Positions 6,185-13,027 of a stretch of DNA of 13,027 bases are shown here, in pieces (position 1 is the first letter of the stretch; the number at the start of each line of letters is the position of its first letter). Origin of the DNA: Terrisporobacter othiniensis. GTDB taxonomy: Bacteria > Bacillota > Clostridia > Peptostreptococcales > Peptostreptococcaceae. Position numbers and translations under genes: made by a program. The stretch lies in NCBI RefSeq assembly GCF_000808015.1, contig NZ_JWHR01000095.1:1-13027 (forward strand), written 5' to 3'. Below the pieces are notes generated by a model. That model ran no database searches, was not told the DNA's origin, and saw only the letters and a program-made list of their open reading frames with translations.

Positions 6185-7438
6185 CTAATTTGTTGTATTA
6201 TTTTTAATTTTAGTTTTTAAATTATCAAGTTTTTCTATAGCTTCTTCTAGACCATAAGATGCAGACTCCTCATATAGCTCTCTTGCTTTTTCATAGTCAA
6301 CTTTCATTCCATAGCCTTTTTCGTACATTTCAGCGATATTAAATAAGACTATAGATATTTCTTCTTCATCATCTATGATTCTAGCATCATTTAAGGCATC
6401 TTCATAAAGAGCTAAAGCTTTTTCATAGTCAACTTCCACTCCATGTCCCAAAATATACATTTCTGCTAAATTACTTTTTGCAATTGATTCATTTTGCTCT
6501 ATAGCTTTTTCATACCATCTTATTGCTTCTTCGTAGTTTTTCTCTATTCCCAGTCCTTCTTGATAAATATACCCCAAATTACACTGAGCATCAGAATATC
6601 CTAAGTTTGCAGATTTTTCATACCATATTCTAGCTTGCTCAAAGTCAACATCTACACCTATGCCTTGATTATACATATATCCCAATTGATACATAGCTAC
6701 TTCACTTCCAAGCTTAGAAGCTTTTTTATAAAGATCTATGGATTTATTATAATCTACTTCTACACCTTCACCATATCTATACATCATAGCCAGGTTACAA
6801 AGGGCATTTTTATTATTTTTCTCAGCTGCTTTTTCATACCACTCTATGGCTTTATTATAATCTATCTCAGTACCTTGACCCATTTTATACATAACACCTA
6901 AATTATAAGCTGCATTTGAGTCTCCAAGGTTTGCAGATTTTTCATACCATTTAATTGCATTGTTGTAGTCTTGATTTACACCTAATCCTTTTTCATACAA
7001 GTATCCAACATAAAAACAAGCAAACTCTGTCTTAGAGCTTTTAAACCAATAAAGAGCTTTTTCATAATCCACATCAATATCTATTCCTTTAAAATACATA
7101 TTTCCTAGAGCATATTGTGCATCTTTATATCCTTGATTTGCTGATTTTTCATACCACTTCATAGCTTTTTTACTATTTGTCATTTTATAATACTTTTCAT
7201 CTGCTTCTATTTTTGTTTGGAAATATTTTTCCAATCCTTCTATTCCATCCTCATAAAAAATACCCATTATATATTGACTATGGGAATTATCTTGAAGAGC
7301 TGACATTTTGCATAAAACCATAAATTTATCAAAATTTTGTTCTTTATTCTCTCCACAAAAATATTGTACTGCTTCTTGTAATTTGTTATAAGCATCTATT
7401 TTATTAAATTCGTATATGTCATTGTCTAAATTACTCAT
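6185..7438 (-). CDS. Sel1-like repeat (SLR/TPR-type) protein
   Basis: The start is set at ATG 7436-7438, because AGAGGTGA lies directly upstream at ideal spacing; the in-frame GTG at 7445-7447 is part of that binding site. 417 residues. After about 50 N-terminal residues come nine 36-residue Sel1 repeats with the pattern A-x-x-x-L-G-x-M-Y-x-x-G-x-G-V-x-x-D-Y-x-K-A-x-x-W-Y-E-K-S/A-A, for example AAYNLGVMYKMGQGTEIDY. The eighth-to-ninth junction carries an acidic insert (IIDDEEEIS). Sel1 repeats stack as helical pairs into a superhelix used for protein-protein contacts; they have no catalytic residues. No signal peptide, so a cytoplasmic adaptor is likely. It lies 138 bases upstream of the beta-propeller gene. 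The partner is unknown. Confidence 0.9.
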   Translation of the reverse strand: MSNLDNDIYEFNKIDAYNKLQEAVQYFCGENKEQNFDKFMVLCKMSALQDNSHSQYIMGIFYEDGIEGLEKYFQTKIEADEKYYKMTNSKKAMKWYEKSANQGYKDAQYALGNMYFKGIDIDVDYEKALYWFKSSKTEFACFYVGYLYEKGLGVNQDYNNAIKWYEKSANLGDSNAAYNLGVMYKMGQGTEIDYNKAIEWYEKAAEKNNKNALCNLAMMYRYGEGVEVDYNKSIDLYKKASKLGSEVAMYQLGYMYNQGIGVDVDFEQARIWYEKSANLGYSDAQCNLGYIYQEGLGIEKNYEEAIRWYEKAIEQNESIAKSNLAEMYILGHGVEVDYEKALALYEDALNDARIIDDEEEISIVLFNIAEMYEKGYGMKVDYEKARELYEESASYGLEEAIEKLDNLKTKIKNNTTN

Positions 7439-7493
7439 GTATTTCACCTCTAAGTATCATTTGTATTAACAAAATCATTATATTTACTTAGGT

Positions 7494-7502
7494 ATTATAT
7501 CA
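7494..7502 (-). promoter_or_regulatory. Extended -10 promoter of the Sel1-repeat gene
   Basis: On the - strand TGATATAAT is a perfect extended -10 (TG-N-TATAAT), about 56 bases before the start codon. No good -35 lies 16-18 bases upstream, as expected for extended -10 promoters. Transcription should start near 7487. Confidence 0.5.
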
Positions 7503-7556
7503 TAAATCATATCTGTATCTCATACATTTAGATTCACATGAATTAATTCTTTGATT

Positions 7557-8462
7557 CTACTGCCCTACAATTAAAAGTACCACAGGAAAAGTAACTACAC
7601 AAAATAAAGTGCTCATAAATAATAGTACCGACGCATATTCCTTATCTTTGTTAAAACTTTCAGCAAAAATTGGCAACATAGCAGCCGTTGGCATAGCATG
7701 AAGTAATACAATAATCTTCATTACCTTTGTAGGACCTGGAAGAGCAGCCATGATAAGGTATACTATAATAGGTACAACCAAAAGTTTTAAAAACACTCCG
7801 TAATACAAAGAAATATCCTTCATATATTCCTTAAAATTTACATTGGACAAAATCACACCGACAATAATCATAGAAAGTGCAGAAGTAATTCCTCCTACCA
7901 TTTCTATTGGCTTCATTATAATTGATGGAATCTCTATTCCAAATACCATAATAATTATTCCAATAAAAACAGCTACAATAGAAGGATTTGCAAACACTTT
8001 TTTTACATTTTTCTTGTTAATACCTCCTGTGAACAAACCTACTCCATAAGTCCACATAAATATAGTAAATAAAACATTAAATATAGATGCATAAACTAAT
8101 CCTTCTTTACCATATAGACCTTCTATAATTGGAAATCCCATAAATCCACAATTTGAAAATACATTTGAAAATTGAATTATATATTTATCTTCTTTTTTTA
8201 GTGGTTTTAGTAAAAGTTTAGATATTATTATAGCCACAACTAGTGTTATTCCACTATAAAGTGTACATATTATTATATTTGTTTTTATCTCATCACTAAA
8301 TTTTAAATTAAAATAAGATATTATTAAAAAAGGTAAGCTTATATTTAAAAGTAAGTCTGTTAAACCTTTATTAATTTCTTTTGTTATTATATTTTTTTTA
8401 CTAGCATAAACTCCCACACTAATTATTAAAAATAAAGATATTATTCCTTCAAGTGCCATCAT
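7557..8462 (-). CDS. AEC-family (auxin efflux carrier-like) transporter
   Basis: The start is set at ATG 8460-8462 (MMALEGII...), preceded by AAAGGATC 8-9 bases upstream. An in-frame ATG at 8492 would add ten polar residues and lacks a binding site. About 301 residues, typical for bacterial AEC carriers, which have ten membrane segments in two five-helix halves. Visible segments include the N-terminal GIISLFLIISVGVYA, the conserved LLLNISLPFLIISYF, the mid-protein NCGFMGFPIIEGLYG (the family's N-x-G-F-M-G-x-P motif) and a C-terminal half ending VVTFPVVLLIVGQ. Bacterial members are annotated as malate permease or auxin-efflux-like; the real substrate cannot be told. Divergent from the ABC-F gene. 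Confidence 0.88.
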   Translation of the reverse strand: MMALEGIISLFLIISVGVYASKKNIITKEINKGLTDLLLNISLPFLIISYFNLKFSDEIKTNIIICTLYSGITLVVAIIISKLLLKPLKKEDKYIIQFSNVFSNCGFMGFPIIEGLYGKEGLVYASIFNVLFTIFMWTYGVGLFTGGINKKNVKKVFANPSIVAVFIGIIIMVFGIEIPSIIMKPIEMVGGITSALSMIIVGVILSNVNFKEYMKDISLYYGVFLKLLVVPIIVYLIMAALPGPTKVMKIIVLLHAMPTAAMLPIFAESFNKDKEYASVLLFMSTLFCVVTFPVVLLIVGQ

Positions 8463-8570
8463 ATGATTGATCCTTTCTACCAAAATTTTCATTATAATAA
8501 TAATTTTAGCAGAGTTTCACATTATTATCTCTATTATAAAAGCTAATATTATAGTAATAATATAAAATAA

Positions 8571-8599
8571 TTGAAATTAGTCCTAAAAAATGTTATGCT
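8571..8599 (+). promoter_or_regulatory. Promoter of the ABC-F gene
   Basis: TTGAAA (8571-8576), an exact 17-base spacer and TATGCT (8594-8599) fit a sigma-A promoter. Initiation near 8606 gives a leader of about 118 bases before the ATG at 8725, long enough for the leader ORF and terminator described below. Confidence 0.55.
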
Positions 8600-8620
8600 A
8601 TCAAAAGTAAATCAAAAAGA

Positions 8621-8674
8621 ATGTCGTTACTATATATACAATCAATTGGGAAATTACGATTGATAATATATTGA
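8621..8674 (+). CDS. Possible leader peptide of the ABC-F gene
   Basis: ATG 8621 opens a 17-codon frame, MSLLYIQSIGKLRLIIY, whose TGA (8672-8674) touches the first base of the terminator stem. That is the spacing expected when a ribosome on the leader controls terminator folding. Against it: only a weak A-rich sequence (AAAAAGA) stands in place of an SD. A second possible frame starts at 8595 and stops at 8661-8663, but it begins inside the -10. Confidence 0.35.
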   Translation: MSLLYIQSIGKLRLIIY

Positions 8675-8700
8675 AGAGCTTATTTTTATAGGCTCTTTTT
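8641..8700 (+). terminator. Transcription attenuator in the ABC-F leader
   Basis: AAGAGCTTAT (8674-8683) pairs with ATAGGCTCTT (8688-8697), a 10 bp stem with one G-U and a UUUU loop, running into a T-tract that ends at 8700. This is an intrinsic terminator 24 bases before the ATG with no gene between promoter and stem, so it should attenuate the ABC-F gene itself. Just upstream ATCAAT (8641-8646) and ATTGAT (8659-8664) can form a second hairpin. CTCTTT (8693-8698) can instead pair with AAAGAG (8708-8713), next to the ribosome binding site. Confidence 0.65.
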
Positions 8701-8724
8701 AAATGATAAAGAGAGGTAATAAAT

Positions 8725-10464
8725 ATGATAAAAGTTGACAACTTGTCCTACTCGTTCCCGCAAACAGATCTATATAATAATGTTTCATTTACATTAGAAG
8801 AGGGTCAACACTGTGCTTTTATAGGCGCAAGTGGTAGCGGAAAAAGTACACTTATAGATATAATAATGGATCCAGAAAGATATATGTTCCATGGGAAGTT
8901 GGAAATGGATCCAAGTTGTAGAATTGGGTATGTAAGCCAGTTCTCGCAAGTAGATAAAATAAAGGAAACGAGCGTGTTCCAATATATAGCTGAACCATTT
9001 ATTAAGCTACAAGATGAAATATCATCTCTTTGTGAAAAAATGGGAACTTCTGATGATGTTGAGACTTTACTAGAAAAGTACCAAGAAGCTTTAGATGCAT
9101 TTGAAGCAATTGATGGAGATAACTATGAAAGCAATATTAATAAGAAGCTAAATCTTGCAAATTTAAGCAAGCATAAAGATAAAATGATATCTGAGCTTAG
9201 TGGTGGTGAATTTAAACTTATTCAAGTAATTAAAGAAATGCTGAATTCTCCAGATTTAATGATTATGGATGAGCCAGATGTATTTTTAGATTTTGAAAAT
9301 CTTAATGCTCTTAAGAATTTAATTAATTCTCACAAGAAAACAATTTTAGTTATTACGCACAATAGATATTTATTAAACCATTGCTTTAACAAAATTATAC
9401 ATCTGGAAAATACAGAGATTCAAGAATTTGATGGAAGATATATTGATTATAACTACTCTCTTCTTCAAACTAAAATCGAAATGCAAGAGCTTGCTATTGC
9501 TGATGAGGAAGAAATTGCTAGAAATGAAGCTTTAATTGAAATACTGCGAGAAAAAGCAACTTACAATGCAGAAGCTTCTAGAGGTAGAGCTTTAAAGGCT
9601 AGAGTAAAAATACAAGAAAGATTAGAAGCTAATAGAATTAAAGCTCCATTTGTTGATATTAAACAGCCATACATCAATTTAGAAACAAAAAATGAAATTG
9701 AAGAAACTGTTGCTTTGAAAGTTGAAGATTTTAGTATATCATTTGATGAAGTTCTTTTAGAAAATGTTAACTTTGAAATAAAATCTACTGATAAAGTAGC
9801 TATTGTTGGTACAAATGGTGTTGGGAAAACTACTTTATTAAAAGAAATATTTAAAAACAATAACAAGGCTATTAAAATAAATGAAGATATTGAAATGTCT
9901 TATTTATCTCAAATGCAAGGTGAAGCAGTAAATGAGTCTAATACCATACTTCAAGAGTTCTATGACGTGGGATTTGAAACTTATGGTGAGATTAGAAGAT
10001 ATGTTGGAAAATATGGTTTTGATGCAGATATACTTACACAAAAGATAGAATATTTATCTGGTGGAGAAAAGAATATCCTTCAGCTGGCTAAGGTTTCTGC
10101 AAGTTGTGCAAATATGCTTTTGATGGATGAGCCTACAAGCCACTTAGATATTTATTCACAAATGGCTCTGGAAAAAGCTATCGCAGATTATAAAGGTGCT
10201 ATTTTGATGATTTCTCATGATTATCATTTTATAGTTAATTGTGTGGATTATGTTTTACTTATTGAAGATAAGACGATTAGAAAAATGAGTATGAGAAAGT
10301 TTAGAAAAATGATTTATGCTAATCATTTTGATAAGGATTATTTACAAATTGAAGAAAAGAAAAAGTCAGTTGAGATGGAGATTGCATCTGCTTTAAAGAA
10401 TACTGATTTTGAACGTGCAAGAGCTTTATCTGAAGGATTGGAAGAACTTATTAAGATGCTTTAG
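8725..10464 (+). CDS. ABC-F family ATPase (ribosome-associated; possible antibiotic resistance)
   Basis: 579 residues with two ATP-binding cassettes and no membrane segments, as in ABC-F proteins, which bind the ribosomal E site and either tune translation or dislodge antibiotics. NBD1: Walker A GASGSGKST (34-42), signature LSGGE (158-162), Walker B LMIMDEP (178-184), switch His212. NBD2: GTNGVGKTT (362-370), LSGGE (444-448), MLLMDEPTSHLD (464-475), His498. The inter-domain linker (about 245-310) is charged and helical and would reach the peptidyl-transferase region. NBD1 reads DEPDVFLDF where DEPTNHLD is usual. The C-terminus (about 541-579) has a UVR-like helix pair with DFERARALSEGLEEL. 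Ribosome binding site AGAGG (8712-8716), 8 bases from the ATG. The attenuator leader favours a resistance role; the target drug is unknown. Confidence 0.9.
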   Translation: MIKVDNLSYSFPQTDLYNNVSFTLEEGQHCAFIGASGSGKSTLIDIIMDPERYMFHGKLEMDPSCRIGYVSQFSQVDKIKETSVFQYIAEPFIKLQDEISSLCEKMGTSDDVETLLEKYQEALDAFEAIDGDNYESNINKKLNLANLSKHKDKMISELSGGEFKLIQVIKEMLNSPDLMIMDEPDVFLDFENLNALKNLINSHKKTILVITHNRYLLNHCFNKIIHLENTEIQEFDGRYIDYNYSLLQTKIEMQELAIADEEEIARNEALIEILREKATYNAEASRGRALKARVKIQERLEANRIKAPFVDIKQPYINLETKNEIEETVALKVEDFSISFDEVLLENVNFEIKSTDKVAIVGTNGVGKTTLLKEIFKNNNKAIKINEDIEMSYLSQMQGEAVNESNTILQEFYDVGFETYGEIRRYVGKYGFDADILTQKIEYLSGGEKNILQLAKVSASCANMLLMDEPTSHLDIYSQMALEKAIADYKGAILMISHDYHFIVNCVDYVLLIEDKTIRKMSMRKFRKMIYANHFDKDYLQIEEKKKSVEMEIASALKNTDFERARALSEGLEELIKML

Positions 10465-10502
10465 ATATATGATATTATAGAAATAAATAAAACTTATAAA
10501 AT

Positions 10503-10550
10503 ACACCCCCAATGCCAGGAAATTTCCATAAACAATTGGGGGTGTTCTTT
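10503..10550 (+). terminator. Strong intrinsic terminator after the ABC-F gene
   Basis: ACACCCCCAAT (10503-10513) pairs perfectly with ATTGGGGGTGT (10535-10545), giving an 11 bp GC-rich stem; the loop contains a smaller palindrome GGAAATTTCC. T-rich sequence follows. Confidence 0.85.
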
Positions 10551-10614
10551 ATAATCATACTACTTTATGCAAATGTACTAAGTAACTAAGAATTCTATAA
10601 AAGAACTTTCATAT

Positions 10615-10648
10615 AAAGAATCCTCATAATTCTGTGGTTATATTCTTT
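10615..10648 (-). terminator. Possible weak terminator at the end of the P-type ATPase gene
   Basis: AAAGAAT (10615-10621) and ATTCTTT (10642-10648) are complementary across a 20-base loop, with one arm overlapping the ATPase stop codon. The stem is short and A/T-only, so this is tentative. Confidence 0.25.
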
Positions 10649-12467
10649 ATTTTAATTTATAATTCATTATTCTCATGGAGTTTATGACGGCTATTAATGT
10701 AACTCCCACATCAGCAAACACAGCTTCCCACATATTTGCAAATCCTATTGCACCTAGGAAAAGTACTATAAATTTTACAACTAAAGCTAATATTATATTT
10801 TGCCATACAATCTTTTGTGTTCTTTTTGAAATATTTATACCATCTATTAGTTTTGATGGCTGATCATTCATTATTACTACATCAGCTGCTTCTATGGCAG
10901 TATCTGAACCAAGCCCTCCCATAGCCACACCTACATCAGCTATAGCAAGTACAGGAGCATCATTTATTCCATCACCAACAAATACTAAAACGCCTTTTGA
11001 ACTTTTTTCTTTATACAATTGTTCTACTTTTTTTACTTTTTCATCTGGCAACAACTCTGATTCTACTGAACTTATACCTAGTTCTTTTGCTACATTTTGT
11101 GCAACTTCTTTACTATCGCCAGTTAACATAACTAGCGTTTTAACTCCTATATTTTTTAAGCCTTCTATGGTTTTTTTAGAGTCTTCTTTTATTTCATCAG
11201 AAATAATTATATAGCCATAGTATTTTCCTTGTACTGCTATATGAACTATTGTTCCTACTTCATTTATTTCTTCATATTTAATATTTTCTTTTTTCATTAG
11301 CTTGTCATTTCCAGCTAGTACTTTTTTATTGTTTATTGTAACACTAAGACCGTGACCAGATATTTCATTGTAATCTTTTATTTTATTTTTATCTATTTCC
11401 TCTTCATAAGCTTTAACTATTGATAAACCTATGGGATGATTTGAATAATACTCTGCATATGCTGCAAATTCTAAAAGTTCCTCTTGTGATACAAAATCTT
11501 CATTGTTTATTTTTGTTACTTTAAACACTCCCTTTGTAAGTGTTCCTGTTTTATCAAATACAACAGTTTCTGTTTTGCTCAATGATTCTAAATAATTACT
11601 TCCTTTAATAAGTAATCCACTTTTAGATGCTGTTCCAATTCCTGAAAAGAATCCCAAAGGTATTGAAATAACCAGACCACAAGGACAAGATACTACTAAA
11701 AATACCAATGCTCTATATATCCAATCATTCCATGGATTTTTAAATAGCAATGGGGGAATCATAGCAAGACCTAAAGCCACTATAACTACTACAGGTGTAT
11801 AGTATTTTGCAAACTTAGTAATAAAGTTTTCAGTTTCAGCCTTGTTACTACTTGCATTTTCCACCAAATCTAAAATTTTGGAAACTGTTGATTCCTCAAA
11901 TCTTTTATTTACTTTTATTTCTAAAACTCCGTTATTGTTTATGGAACCTGATAAAATATCACTGCCCTTCTCTACTTTAACTGGTAGTGATTCTCCTGTT
12001 AGAGCAGATGTATTTATCATTGACTTACCTTCTATAACAACACCATCTAAAGGTACTTTTTCACCAGCTTTTACAACTATAATATCATCTATGTTTATTT
12101 CTTCTGGAGAAACTTTTCTTATTTCATTATTTATTTTTAAATTTGCATAATCTGGCCTAATATCCATCAATGCTGAAATTGATCTTCTAGATTTATTAAC
12201 AGCATAGGACTGAAAACTTTCTCCAACTTTATAAAATAGCATAACAGCTACACCTTCAGGATATTGACCTATGGCAAATGCTCCTATGGTAGCTAAGGCC
12301 ATTAAGAAATTTTCATCAAATACATTTCCTCTGAATATATTTTTTACAGCTTTTATAACCACATCTGCACCTAGTAAAATGTAACTTATAAAGAATACTA
12401 TAAATTCCCAAGGTGGTACAAGATTTGTAAATACGCCAACAAAAAATATTATACCTCCCATAATCAA
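10647..12467 (-). CDS. P1B-2-type heavy-metal (Zn/Cd/Pb) translocating ATPase, N-terminally shortened
   Basis: 606 residues counted from a TTG at 12465-12467 (an ATG follows two codons later). The protein exports Zn2+, Cd2+ or Pb2+ using ATP. Motifs in order: TGES in the A domain (157-160), the transmembrane metal site CPC (261-263), phosphorylation loop DKTGT (305-309), HP (344-345), TGD (449-451) and GDGIND (498-503). Lys565 in TM7 and Asp586 in TM8 match the P1B-2 subgroup (ZntA/CadA). All eight membrane segments are present, but the usual N-terminal HMA domain with its GMTCxxC motif is missing, and no good ribosome binding site precedes the start. In-frame sequence upstream (12468-12596) encodes an acidic linker and a hydrophobic stretch with no start codon. 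The gene may be truncated, yet the core is intact and could still be active. Confidence 0.88.
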   Translation of the reverse strand: MIMGGIIFFVGVFTNLVPPWEFIVFFISYILLGADVVIKAVKNIFRGNVFDENFLMALATIGAFAIGQYPEGVAVMLFYKVGESFQSYAVNKSRRSISALMDIRPDYANLKINNEIRKVSPEEINIDDIIVVKAGEKVPLDGVVIEGKSMINTSALTGESLPVKVEKGSDILSGSINNNGVLEIKVNKRFEESTVSKILDLVENASSNKAETENFITKFAKYYTPVVVIVALGLAMIPPLLFKNPWNDWIYRALVFLVVSCPCGLVISIPLGFFSGIGTASKSGLLIKGSNYLESLSKTETVVFDKTGTLTKGVFKVTKINNEDFVSQEELLEFAAYAEYYSNHPIGLSIVKAYEEEIDKNKIKDYNEISGHGLSVTINNKKVLAGNDKLMKKENIKYEEINEVGTIVHIAVQGKYYGYIIISDEIKEDSKKTIEGLKNIGVKTLVMLTGDSKEVAQNVAKELGISSVESELLPDEKVKKVEQLYKEKSSKGVLVFVGDGINDAPVLAIADVGVAMGGLGSDTAIEAADVVIMNDQPSKLIDGINISKRTQKIVWQNIILALVVKFIVLFLGAIGFANMWEAVFADVGVTLIAVINSMRIMNYKLK

Positions 12468-12665
12468 TAAACCAATTTCTCGTTTTCCCTCTTTTTCTTC
12501 TTCATCCTTTTCATTATCATCATCAATTTTAGTAACATTAATAATTAGTTCTATTAATTTTATTAATATAATTACAATAAGAAATACTGTAAGTAGTTAA
12601 CAAAAAGCACTTAAAAATTTGTATATAAAAAATAACTTTAAATACATGATAAAATCTTTTCGCAT
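12468..12665 (-). pseudogene. Degenerate 5' extension of the P-type ATPase gene
   Basis: Upstream of 12467 the same frame stays open for 43 codons: a hydrophobic stretch, then IINVTKIDDDNEKDEEEKEG, which resembles the acidic linker between the HMA domain and TM1 in clostridial homologues. A TAA stands at 12597-12599. Beyond it the frame continues to an ATG at 12663-12665, with GGGAG 10 bases upstream, giving 22 hydrophobic codons. No CxxC motif is present in this stretch. I read it as a gene front end altered by deletion and a nonsense change. Alternatively the 22-codon piece is an unrelated small ORF. Confidence 0.45.
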
Positions 12666-12670
12666 AATAA

Positions 12671-12714
12671 AACAGCTCCCAATAACAATTTAATATTGTA
12701 TATATAGAGCTGTT
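12671..12714 (-). terminator. Hairpin downstream of the histidine kinase gene
   Basis: AACAGCTC (12671-12678) pairs with GAGCTGTT (12707-12714), with weak AACAAT/ATTGT pairing within the loop. It lies just past the kinase stop, and the leftward transcript ends in TTTTATTAT. The 3' arm also contains the GGGAG that would serve the ORF starting at 12665. Confidence 0.65.
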
Positions 12715-12720
12715 CAAATT

Positions 12721-13027
12721 TTATTTTTTATTTTCATTAAAAATTACACTTACTTTTGTACCGTCTCCAACTTTACTATCTATGTGAAATGTTCCTTTGT
12801 ATAACTTAATTATTTGCATGGCAATTGATAAACCTATACCAAAACTATTGTTATATTTTCTTGATTTATCAACTCTATAAAACTTGTCCGTAATTTTAGG
12901 AATATCTTCTTTAGGTATTCCTATACCATTGTCTTTTACAGAAATATTTATATTATTATTATCTTTAAATATGTTTATATGAATTTTCTTTTCTTCTTTG
13001 TCACTATATTTAATAGAATTATCAATA
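12721..13027 (-). CDS. Sensor histidine kinase, C-terminal ATPase domain (partial)
   Basis: Only the last 102 codons lie in the window; the gene continues past the right edge and stops at TAA 12721-12723. All HATPase_c boxes are visible in order: N box DNSIKYS at the start, G1 box DNGIGIP, F box FYRVDKSR and G2 box SFGIGLSIA, then the typical final strands GTFHIDSKVGDGTKVSVIF. This is the ATP-binding half of a membrane sensor kinase of a two-component system; the sensor part and the response regulator would lie to the right. It is codirectional with the P-type ATPase but separated from it by a terminator, so metal sensing is only a possibility. Confidence 0.93.
   Translation of the reverse strand, partial: IDNSIKYSDKEEKKIHINIFKDNNNINISVKDNGIGIPKEDIPKITDKFYRVDKSRKYNNSFGIGLSIAMQIIKLYKGTFHIDSKVGDGTKVSVIFNENKK

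Noticed and set aside
6300..7200. CRISPR-like regular repeats
   Set aside because: The ~108-base periodicity is in-frame coding for 36-residue Sel1 repeats, with no constant repeat/spacer structure.
10894..11214. Open frames antisense to the P-type ATPase, also at 11842-12150, 9561-9866 (ABC-F) and 5354-5548 (propeller)
   Set aside because: They lack ribosome binding sites and protein-like features, and mirror the codon pattern of the strong genes opposite.
12723..13027. Two-component control of the P-type ATPase by the adjacent kinase
   Set aside because: The genes are separated by a terminator and the sensor domain is outside the window, so there is no evidence for metal sensing.

Overview
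This is AT-rich, low-GC Firmicute DNA. Clostridial-style codon use, strong GGAGG-type ribosome binding sites, a collagen-like protein of the kind common in spore surfaces, and the overall protein set suggest a spore-forming member of the Clostridia, plausibly Peptostreptococcaceae (the Clostridioides/Paraclostridium neighbourhood). The genus is inference. I see no rRNA, tRNA, CRISPR array, transposase or phage gene.

Layout. The window opens with the last dozen codons of a + strand gene (2-40), then about 440 bases without a gene but rich in short repeats. A CorA-type divalent cation channel (481-1449, -) lies between copies of a ~25-30 base palindromic repeat, with a 12 bp leader dyad and a near-consensus LexA (SOS) box upstream. 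Next is a GNAT acetyltransferase (1738-2286, -). Divergent from it is a cysteine-rich, collagen-like protein (start probably 2505, +) that ends at a strong terminator. A heme oxygenase (3645-4277, +) follows, with its own terminator.

The central block is on the - strand. A Sel1-repeat protein (6185-7438) lies upstream of a predicted seven-bladed beta-propeller protein of unknown function (4559-6046). The propeller promoter overlaps a perfect 16 bp inverted repeat. Upstream of these is an auxin-efflux-carrier-type transporter (7557-8462, -). Divergent from it is an ABC-F ATPase (8725-10464, +) whose ~118 base leader contains a promoter, a possible 17-codon leader peptide and an intrinsic terminator just before the ribosome binding site. 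That is the layout of an antibiotic-inducible attenuator. The right side carries a Zn/Cd/Pb-type P1B ATPase (10647-12467, -) that has lost its usual N-terminal metal-binding domain and clear start codon, and the C-terminal ATPase domain of a sensor histidine kinase that runs off the end (12721-13027, -).

How they work together. Most genes look like independent single-gene units separated by hairpin terminators, not one pathway. Metal and heme handling recurs (CorA, heme oxygenase, P1B ATPase), but nothing in the sequence ties these into one system. The most interesting signals are the ABC-F attenuator, the distal Gly-to-Ala change in the heme oxygenase, the SOS box near corA, the dyad-controlled propeller gene beside the Sel1 gene, and the broken front end of the P-type ATPase.
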